Positions 40,638 through 50,000 of a stretch of DNA of 64,000 nt are shown here, piece by piece. Numbering within the stretch: the first letter of the stretch is position 1; every line of letters begins with the position of its first letter. The position numbers and the translations under genes are program-made. This stretch comes from Myxococcus xanthus. GTDB taxonomy: Bacteria; Myxococcota; Myxococcia; Myxococcales; Myxococcaceae. A model generated the notes under the pieces. That model ran no database searches, was not told where the DNA came from, and saw nothing but the letters and a program-made list of their open reading frames with translations. The stretch covers positions 62,001 through 126,000 of the forward strand of contig NZ_JABFNS010000006.1 of assembly GCF_013116825.1 (NCBI RefSeq). The letters are read 5' to 3'.

Positions 40638-43600
40638 CTACTCCTTCTTCGAAGAAGTCGAGTCAGGGAGGTTCAGCTCGGCGCGCGTCGCGGCCTGGAC
40701 GCGGCGGGCCTGTCGGGGCCGGGCCACCAGGGGAGGAGGCGCGGCGGGCGCACCGGGCTGCTGGAGTGTCTCCAGGTGCTTCGCCAAGGCGCCGAGCGTG
40801 GGGTGCTCGAAGAGGACGCGGAGTGACACGTCCACCATGCAGGACTCCTGGATGCGCGCCATCACCTGGACGGCCTTCATCGACTGGCCGCCCAGGTCGA
40901 AGAAGTTGTCGCGCGCGCCGACCTGCTCCACCGCGAGGACGTCGCGCCAGATGGCCGCGAGCTGGACTTCCATGGGCGTGCGCGGCGCCTCGTAGGCCGC
41001 CGAGGCGCGCTGGTTCGCCGACGGCGCGGGAAGCGCTTTGCGGTCCAGCTTGCCGTTGGCCGTCCGGGGGAAGGACTCCATCGTTACGAAGTGGCTCGGC
41101 AGCATGTACGCTGGCAGGTGAGAGGCCAGGTGCTGGCGGATCGTCAGCGCATCGGGAGCGGGCTCGGCGCAGGAGCGCACATAGGCGACCAGCTCCGCGT
41201 GGCCTGACACGTCCCACAGCTTCACAGCGGCTTCCAGGACGCCAGGCACCTGGGCCAGCCGGGCTTCAATCTCTCCCAGCTCGATGCGATAGCCGCGCAG
41301 CTTCACCTGTCCATCGCCGCGACCCAGGTACTCCAGCGTGCCATCTGGCAGCGCGCGCACCAGGTCACCCGTGGCGTAGAGCCGGCCGCCCGGCATCTGT
41401 CCGAAGGGATCCGGTACGAAGCGCTCCGCCGTCAGGTCCGGACGGTGGAGGTAGCCCTGCGCCACGCCGTGTCCGCCGATGAACAGCGCGCCCGTCACGC
41501 CCATGGGTACCGGCTGCATGGCGGCGTCCAGCACGTACACCTGCGTGTTGCCAATGGGACGGCCCAGGGTGATGCGGCATCCCGGCTCCAGGCGCGTGGT
41601 GGTGGACCAGATGGTCGTCTCCGTGGGGCCGTACATGTTCCACAGGGACGCGCCGCGCGAGCACAGTGGCTCGACGAGTTCGGAGGGAATCGCCTCTCCG
41701 CCGCAGAGGAGCTTCAGCGTGGGGCTGCCTTTCCACCCCAGCGTCAGCAGCATCCGCCACGTGGACGGGGTTGCCTGCATCACCGTGGCGCCACTGTCCA
41801 CCAAGGCCCGCATCAGGCGGGTGCCATCCACGGCCGTCTCGCTACTGGCGATGACGACGTTGCCGCCCACGCTCAGGGGCAGGAAGAGCTCCAGCACGGA
41901 GATGTCGAAGGCCACCGTCGTCACGGCGAACAGCGTGTCCTGGTCGGTCATCCCAGGCGCCCGTTGCATGGACGCCATGAAGTTGACGACCGCGGCGTGC
42001 GGCACTGCCACGCCCTTCGGGCGGCCCGTGGAGCCGGACGTGTAGAGCACGTAGGCCAGGTCCGTGCCCGCGAGCGTCACCTGGGGCGGCGTCGTGGGGG
42101 CGCAGGAGGCCTCGGCAAGCACCATGCGCTTGCCGGGATAGGTGGGGACCTGCGCGGCCAGCTCCGGCTCCGTCAGCAGCAGTGAGACGCCGCTGTCATC
42201 CAGGATGTGCGCCAGCCGGTCCGGCGGATACAGCGGGTCCAGCGGCACATACGCCGCGCCCGCCTTCAGGATGCCGAGCAAACCCACGAGCAGCTCCACC
42301 GAGCGCTCCAGGAAGATGCCCACGCGGTGCCCCGGCTCCACGCCGAGCTGGCGCAGGTGATTCGCCAGCCGGTTCGCCTGCTCATCCAGCTCCCGGTAGG
42401 TCAGGGCGCGCGACTCGAAGCGCACGGCGGTGGCGTCCGGACGGCGCGCGGCCTGCCGTTCGAAGAGGCCGTGGAGGCTGTTGGGCAGGGGCAGGTCGAG
42501 CGCGGTGTCGTTCCACTCCCGCAGCAGTCGCAGGCGCTCGGGCCCGGTCAGCAGGGGCAGGTCGTTCACGGACCGGGTGGGGTTCTCCGCGATGGCCGCG
42601 AGCAGCGTGAGGAGGTGGCCGGACATCCGCTCGACGGTGGCCGCATCGAACAGGTCGGTGTTGTAGTTCAGTTCGCTCGCCAGCCCCTGCGCCGTCTCCG
42701 CCATCGACAGGGAGAGGTCGAACTGCGTGGTGCCGCTCTCGAACTCCAACTGCTCCAGCGTGAGGCTGGACAGCGAGAGGACCTCGGACGGCGTGTTCTG
42801 GAGCGTGAACAGCACCTGGAACAGCGGGGAGTAACTCGGGTCGCGCGCGGGCTGGAGTGCCTCGACCAACTGCTCGAAGGGCAGCTTCTGATGCGCGTAG
42901 GCGCTCAGCGTGTCCTGGCGCACGCGGGCCAGCAGCTCGGAGAACGGACGCGCGCCGTCCACCTGGAGCCGCAGCGGCAGTGAGTTGACGAAGAGGCCGA
43001 TGAGGGGCTCCGTCTGGGGCACCCTGTTGGCGATGGGCGTGCCGATGACGAGGTCCTCCTGCCGGCTGCTTCGGGACAGGAGCACGCCGAACGCGGACAG
43101 CAGCGTCATGAACAGCGTGGCCTCTGACTCGCGGCTCCGCTGCTTGAGCCGGGCAGTCAGCTCCGCTGGCACGGTGAAGCGATGGGTCGCACCGTGGAAG
43201 CGCTGAGTCGCGGGGCGCGGCCGGTCGGTGGGCAGCTCCAGCAGCGCAGGGGCGCCGGCCAGGTGGTCGCGCCACCAGGAGAGGTGTGGCTGGAGGTCGC
43301 CACGGGTGGCTCGCTCCTGCTGCCAGCGCGCGAAGTCACCGTACTGAAGCGTGGGTTCGGGAAGCGGAGAGGGTTCGCCCGTGCTGAACGCGCGGTAGAG
43401 CGCCGCCAGTTCGCGGATGAGGACGCCCAGGGACCAGCCGTCGCAGGCGACGTGATGGAGCGTGAGCAGCAGCACGTGCTCGCGTGGGTCCAACCGCAGC
43501 AGGGACAGCCGCAGTGGCAGGTCTCGCGACAGGTCGAAGGGGCGCCCCGCCTCCTCCGTCGCACGCCGCCGGACCTCGGCCTGTCGTGCTTCGGCGGGGA

Positions 43601-44078
43601 GGGGCTGGAGGTCCACTTCGGGCATCGTCACGGACGCGGGCGGCAAGACGCGCTGGAAGGGCTGGCCCTGGTGCTGCCCGTAGCTCGTGCGCAGCACCTC
43701 GTGACGGCGGACGATTTCATCCAGGCTCCGCTGAAGCGCGGCGATGTCCAGGGCGCCTTCGAGTCGCAGCGCCGCGGGCATGTTGTACGCGCCGCTGGGC
43801 CCCTGGAACTGCTCCAGGAACCACAGGCGCTGCTGGCCGGATGACAGCGGCAGCGCTCCATCGCGAGGGCCAGCGGGGATGAGGTCCGCGGCGCCCTGGA
43901 GTGACTGGCCCACCTGTTGGAGGAAGGAGACCAGCTCCTCCTTGCGGGACTTCATCTCTCCGAGCAGGTCGGGTGTCATCACGCCCGGAGGCGCGTTGAA
44001 GCGCAGGCGCTCGCCTTCCATCCACAGCCGCACGTCGTGTTGGCGCAGCCGGGTCAACAGTCCGTCGATCGTGTTCAC
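40638..44078 (-). CDS. NRPS module C-A(Gly)-T with TubC-type docking domain
   Basis: The protein has 1146 residues from GTG 44078, overlapping the upstream stop by four bases (GTGA). Residues 1-55 match the TubC N-terminal docking domain. Then come C (HHVACDG near 210), A (YTSGSTG near 683) and T (LGGQSM near 1063). A basic/Pro-rich tail closes the protein. The specificity positions read D-I-L-Q-L-G-M-I-W, one change from the glycine code of DhbF-type domains, so glycine is predicted as the second residue. No epimerase or methyltransferase is inserted. Confidence 0.92.
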   Translation of the reverse strand: MNTIDGLLTRLRQHDVRLWMEGERLRFNAPPGVMTPDLLGEMKSRKEELVSFLQQVGQSLQGAADLIPAGPRDGALPLSSGQQRLWFLEQFQGPSGAYNMPAALRLEGALDIAALQRSLDEIVRRHEVLRTSYGQHQGQPFQRVLPPASVTMPEVDLQPLPAEARQAEVRRRATEEAGRPFDLSRDLPLRLSLLRLDPREHVLLLTLHHVACDGWSLGVLIRELAALYRAFSTGEPSPLPEPTLQYGDFARWQQERATRGDLQPHLSWWRDHLAGAPALLELPTDRPRPATQRFHGATHRFTVPAELTARLKQRSRESEATLFMTLLSAFGVLLSRSSRQEDLVIGTPIANRVPQTEPLIGLFVNSLPLRLQVDGARPFSELLARVRQDTLSAYAHQKLPFEQLVEALQPARDPSYSPLFQVLFTLQNTPSEVLSLSSLTLEQLEFESGTTQFDLSLSMAETAQGLASELNYNTDLFDAATVERMSGHLLTLLAAIAENPTRSVNDLPLLTGPERLRLLREWNDTALDLPLPNSLHGLFERQAARRPDATAVRFESRALTYRELDEQANRLANHLRQLGVEPGHRVGIFLERSVELLVGLLGILKAGAAYVPLDPLYPPDRLAHILDDSGVSLLLTEPELAAQVPTYPGKRMVLAEASCAPTTPPQVTLAGTDLAYVLYTSGSTGRPKGVAVPHAAVVNFMASMQRAPGMTDQDTLFAVTTVAFDISVLELFLPLSVGGNVVIASSETAVDGTRLMRALVDSGATVMQATPSTWRMLLTLGWKGSPTLKLLCGGEAIPSELVEPLCSRGASLWNMYGPTETTIWSTTTRLEPGCRITLGRPIGNTQVYVLDAAMQPVPMGVTGALFIGGHGVAQGYLHRPDLTAERFVPDPFGQMPGGRLYATGDLVRALPDGTLEYLGRGDGQVKLRGYRIELGEIEARLAQVPGVLEAAVKLWDVSGHAELVAYVRSCAEPAPDALTIRQHLASHLPAYMLPSHFVTMESFPRTANGKLDRKALPAPSANQRASAAYEAPRTPMEVQLAAIWRDVLAVEQVGARDNFFDLGGQSMKAVQVMARIQESCMVDVSLRVLFEHPTLGALAKHLETLQQPGAPAAPPPLVARPRQARRVQAATRAELNLPDSTSSKKE

Positions 44079-47000
44079 AGCTCCCCCTCTTCACGGCTCG
44101 CGCCGCTGACGCTGGTGTCCTCGGCCGCACGCGCCGCCCACAGGACGGTGTCCACGTGCTCCGCGAGCCCGGCGATGGTCGTCTGCTTGAAGAGCCGCTC
44201 CAGGGGCAGCTCCACCTTGAGCGCATCCCGCAGTCGAGAGGCCACCTGCGTGGCCAGCAGCGAGTCACCGCCCAGCTCGAAGAAGTCGTCGTGGATGCCC
44301 ACGCGAGGCAGACGCAGGGCCTTCATCCATACCTCCGCCAGCGTCTGCTCGGTGGGCGTGCGCGGTGCGACGAAGGGACGCGTGGGCGCGCTGGCCTCCG
44401 GGTCCGGCGCGGGCAGCGCCTTGCGGTCCAGCTTCCCGCTGGCCGTCAGAGGCATGGCCTCCATGAGGACGAAGAAGGCGGGGACCATGTAGTCCGGCAG
44501 CTTCTCCAGCAGGAACTGGCGGAGCGTGGCGGGTGTCACGCTTCCCTGCGCGGACGGCACCACGTAGGCCACCAGTCGCTTGTCATGTCCGGCCAGCGCG
44601 CCCGGCTCCTCGCGGACCGTGACGACCACTTCCTGGACGTGCTCGTGCGCGCTCAGCGCGGACTCGATTTCTCCCAGCTCGATTCGGAAGCCGCGCACCT
44701 TCACCTGGTGGTCGCTGCGACCCAGGAACTCGAGCGTGCCGTCAGGCCGGTAGCGGACCAGGTCTCCGGTTCGGTAGAGGCGCGCCGCCGGGTCGTCGCT
44801 GAACGGGTCCGGCACGAAGCGCTGCGCGGTGAGCTCTGGACGGTTGAGGTAACCCGCCGCGACCAGTGGTCCGCCGATGTGCAGCTCGCCCGCCACGCCG
44901 ATGGGCACGGGCGCGCCATGCCGATCCAGCACGTAGCAGGGGCGGTTCGACAGCGGCCGGCCGATGGGGACGCGCGTGGCGCTCCAGCCCTTGGGGATGT
45001 CGAAGGTGGTCGCGGTGATGAGCGTCTCAGTGGGGCCATAGGCATTGAGCGTGCGCACGTTGCCAAGCGGGCCGTGCTGCCACAGCTCCAGCACCTTGGG
45101 CAGCACGGTGTCGCCGCCGATGATGACCAGCCGCAAGTCATGGGCACCGATGGTTGGCGGCGATTCGGCCCAGCTCTGCGTGAGCTGCTGCCAGTACGCC
45201 GTGGGGAAGTTCATCACCGACAGCCGCTGTTCGACGACGCGGCGGGCCAGCTCCTCGGGCGTCCAGACCTGGTTGCCGCGCAGGACCAGCGTGGCGCCCG
45301 TCATGAACGTCGGGAGAATCTGCTCCAGGGACGCGTCGAAGTTGAACGAGGCGAATTGCAACACGCGGTCGCGCTCGGTCAGCTCGAAGTGGAGCTGCAT
45401 GTCCTGGAAGTGCACCGCCATCTGGCCATGGCTGATGACGACGCCCTTGGGCTCACCCGTGGAGCCGGACGTGTAGATGATGTAGGCGGGGGACGTGGCC
45501 GTCGCGGTGTTGAGCGGGTTCTCCGTGGGACGCGCTGCCAGCGTGGCGGCGTCGGTGTCCAGGTGGACGACCTTGGCGGTGTGTGCGGGCAGCCGCTCCG
45601 CGAGGGACTGCTTCGTCACCAGCACGGCCGCGCGCGCGTCGTCCAGCAGGAAGCGCAGCCGCTCCACCGGGTGCGCGGGGTCCAGCGGCACGTAGGCGCC
45701 ACCGGCCTTGAGGATGGCCAGCAACGTCACCAGCATCTCCGGCGAGCGGTCGATGAAGGCACCCACCAGCACGCCGGGGCCGACACCCAGGCCGCGCAGG
45801 TGGTGCGCGAGCTGGTTCGCGCGCCGGTTGAAGTCGGCGTAGCTGATGCACTGGCCGTCCAGCTCCACCGCGTGCACGCCGGGCCTCGCGGCGGCCTGCT
45901 GTTCGATGAACTGGTGGGTGAGGAGGTCCTCACGGTAGCCCACCTGGTTCTGGTTCCACGCCACCAGGACCTTGCGGCGCTCGGCTGGGGTGAGCATCGG
46001 CAGGTCGGCGACGCGCGCTTCCGGCTGCTCGAGCGTGCCTGACAACAGCGTGCGGAAGCCCTGAGCCCAGCGGGCCAGCGTCGCCGCTTCGAACAGGTCG
46101 GTGTTGTAGTCGAAGTCGAGGACGAGTCCGTCCTCGGCGTCGATGACGTTCAGGCTCAGGTCGAAGGCGGCGTAGCGCACGGGCTGCGGGACGAAGTGCG
46201 TCCGAAGGCCGTCCATCTGGAGGTTCCCCAGGGGGCGCTCCAGGTTGAACGTGACGCTGACGAGCGGGGTGTGGCTCGTGCTGCGCGGCAGCCCCAGGCG
46301 CTGGATGAGCAGGGCGAAGGGATAGTCCTGGTGCTCATATGCCTCCCAGAGCACTTGCTTGAGGCCCTGGGCGTATTCGGAGAACGTCTGCTCGCCCTGA
46401 ACGTGGCTGGCGATGGGCAGCAGGTGCGAGCAGTAGCCCACCAGCCCCTCGCTGCCCTCCATTCCCCGGCCCGCGGTGGGGATGCCCACCAGGACGTCAT
46501 CCTGGCCCGTCAGGCGGTGGAGGAAGGTGGTGTAGACGGAGAGCAGCAGCATGAAGAGCGTGGACTGCTGCTGCGCCGCCGCCTCCCGCAGGGCCTGGGT
46601 GGTGGCGCGGTCCAGTCGCAGCGTCTGCCGGGCGCCCCGATAGCTGCGGTGCGCGGGGCGGCCATGGTCGATGGGCAACTCCAGCGCGGGCAGCGTCTCC
46701 ACGCGCCGGCTCAGCCAGAAGCGCTCGTGGGCCATCTGCTCCTTGGTTCCGGCCTGCTGCTGGAGCCACTGCACGTACTCGCCCCACTGCATCGAGGGTG
46801 GAGGCGGAGTGCTCTTGCCTCCCCGGAGCTCGGTGTAGCGCGCGGCAATCTCGCGGACGATGACACCCAGCGACCAGCCGTCCACCGCGACGTGGTGCGC
46901 GGTGAGGACCAAGACGTGCTCCCGCGCGCCCAGCTTCAGCAGGTTGACGCGGAAGGGCGCGCCGCGGTGCAAGTCGAACGGCGCGTTGCTCTCCTGCTCG

Positions 47001-50000
47001 TACCAGGCGGAGAGGCGCTCGGCCTGCTCCGGCGCGGGCAGGGTGGAGAGGTCGTGCAACGTCAGGGAAAGCGCCAGTGAAGCGGCCGCGGTCTGCTGCT
47101 CGCCGGACTCGTGGACGTGGATGCGCAGGGCTTCATGCCGGTCGACGACGTGCTGGATGGCGCGTTGGAGCACCTCGGGCTGGAGCACGCCTTCGAGCCG
47201 CAGGCTCATCGACAGGTTGTAGGAGATGGAGCCGCCAGCGTTCATCTGGGCGAGCACCCACAGTTGCCGCTGCGCCTCGGTCATCGGCAGCGTGCGCGCT
47301 TCCACGCGGGTGGGCTCGGGCGGTGTGGTGCGTGGCCAGAATCCGCCCGCGCGCATGTCCGCCACCGTCTCCGTGACGGCGCGAACGATGGTGTCGAGGT
47401 CCTCATCCGAGTGCGCGGTGGAGAGCATGCACGTGCGCCCCTCCCAGATGTAGATGCCGCGCTGGATGAGGTGGCAGAAGAACAGGTCCATCTCCAGCGA
47501 CTGGTACAGGTAGCTGGTGTTGCCTGCGGCGGAGAAGCGCAGCACCGAGCCGCCGTGGACCGCCTCGATGGGCGCCTGCTCGCGCTGGAAGATGTCATTG
47601 AGACGAGCGACCAGCCCCGCGGCGCGGCGGCTCAGATTCTCCTGGAGCGCCGGTCCCTGGGCCTTGAGGTGGCTCAGCGTGGCCACCGTGGTCGCCATGG
47701 TCAGCGGGTGCTTGCAGAACGTGCCCGCGGAGAAGGTCGTCTCGACAGCGGGGTAGGACGCGTCACCGTAGTTCCAGTCGCCTCCGTCGATGCGGTCCAC
47801 GAAGCCGCCGCGGTCCGCGACGGCGCCAATGGCCATGCCGCCACCGAGCACCTTGCCGTAGGTGACCAGGTCCGCCTCGATGCCGTACCACGCCTGGGCG
47901 CCACCCGGATGGAGCCGGAAGCCGGTGATGACCTCGTCGAAGATGAGGGGCACGCCTGCTTCACGCGTCATCGTCCGCAACGCCTGGAGGAAGGCCCGTG
48001 GCTGGAGATTGGGACGGCGGCTTTGCACGGGTTCGACGAGGACGCCCGCCAGCTCGTGAAGGTGCTCGCGGATGAGCTCCAGCGTGCGGTCCTCGCCGTA
48101 GGGCAGCACGAGGACGTCTTCGACGACCTTGGGAGACACGCCCGCCGCCATGGGCAGCGACTGCGGCTCGCCGTTGACCATGCGCCCCACCACCAACGTG
48201 CCGTCGGAGTGGCCGTGGTAGGAGCCGGTGAACATCACGATTTTCGTGCGGCCCGTCGCGGCGCGCGCCAGCCGGAGCGCCGTCATCACCGCCTCCGTGC
48301 CGGAGTTGCAGAAGGTGACGCGCTTCATCCCGGTCAGCTCGCAGAGCAGCTCCGCGGCTTGCCCGCCCAGGTCCGACTGGGGGCCCAACTCCATGCCCTC
48401 CGCCAGGCGCTGTTGCAGCGCCTCCAGGATGAAGGGCGGGTTGTGACCGAACAGGTGCACCCCGAAGCCCATGGAGAAGTCGATGTACTCGTTGCCGTCC
48501 GCGTCCCAGACCCTCGAGCCCTTCGACCGCACGCTGACGATGGGGTAGCACACCTCCTTCAGCTCGGCGCGGAAGTTCATCAGCCACCGCACGTCGCTCC
48601 ACTTCGAGCGGTAGCGGACGGCTGCCTCCTTCGAGCGCTTCGTGCGCGCGGTGTACTTCGCGATGAGCGCGTCCAGGTGACGCTGCTGTACCGCGGGGAG
48701 CTCACGCTCGGGCGTGCCGGACTTGGGCCCCGCGCCAAAGGGTGACGCGCCTCCCGCCTTCGCGGTGTTCGCGGGCACGGCCTTGGGGGCAGGGGCTTCC
48801 TGCGCCGCGACGGGAAGCTGCAGCGGCGCTGCGGGACGTCCGCCCAGGAGCGCGAGCTGCTGCGCCATGAGCTGCAACTGCTGTTGGATGAGCTGCTCGA
48901 CGGCGCTTCCCGGCGGCGCGGAGGGCATGTTCGCGGCGGCGGGAGGCGCGCTCATGGGGAGCGGCGCGGGAGCGCTCGTCGCGGCTGGCGCGGAGGTCAG
49001 GGCGAAGCTCGCGGGCAGCGTCTGGTCGAGGTGGCTCGCCAGTGCATCCAACGTCGTCAGTTCCTCGAAGAGCTGACGGATGGCCAGCTTCACGCCGAAG
49101 CGCTTCTCCACGTTGCGGATGGCGTCCAGCAACACGAGGGAGTCGGCGCCCATCTCCAGGAAGGACATGCGCGGGTCGAGCTTCTCGGGAGGGGCCTGGA
49201 GCAGCAAGGCGACGACCGCGCGGAGCTCCGTGAGGATGCGCTCCTTGCGTGACACGACGGGCGCTGCGGCAGTGGTCTGGGTCATCATCGTCGGGCTGGG
49301 GGAAGGGGAGGGGCGCGCGGAGTCCAGCAAGTACCTCTGGCGCTCGAAGGGATAGGTGGGCAGCGGGACACGCCGTCGCGGGTGGTTCGCGTCCACTGCG
49401 CTCCATGCGACGGCGACGCCGCGCGTGTACAGCGCACCGAGGCTGTCGAGCAGCGTCTGCCAGGCAGCCTGCTGGCGCCGCAGGCTGGGGAGCCACAGGC
49501 TCGCGCTCTCGGGAACGCAGCGCTTCGCCATGCCGAGCAGCGTGTCGTGCGGGCCCATCTCGATGAACAGCGCGGGGCCCGCCTGCGTCAGCGTCTGGAG
49601 GCCCTTGAAGAACTGGACGGGAGCGCGCGCGTGCCGTCGCCAGTAGGCGGCGTCTGGGGCCTGGGACAAGCGCTCGCCCGTGACGTTCGAGATGAGCGGG
49701 AGCCGCGGCGCGTGGGCGGGCAGGACGCGAGCTACCTGCTCGAAGCCCTCGAGCATCGGCTCCAGTAGCGGCGAGTGGAACGCGTGGGAGACGGTGAGCG
49801 GTCGCGAATCGACACCTTGCGCCTGTAGCGCCGCGGTGATGCGCTGGACCGCTTCACGCTCACCGGAGATGACTACGTGCCTCGGCCCATTGACGGCGGC
49901 GACGTCCACCAGGGGCTCGCCCTCCAGCGCCGTGCGCACCGTGACTTCATCCGCCAGGACCGCGGCCATGGCGCCGTTCTGGGGCAGCGCCTGGATGAGC

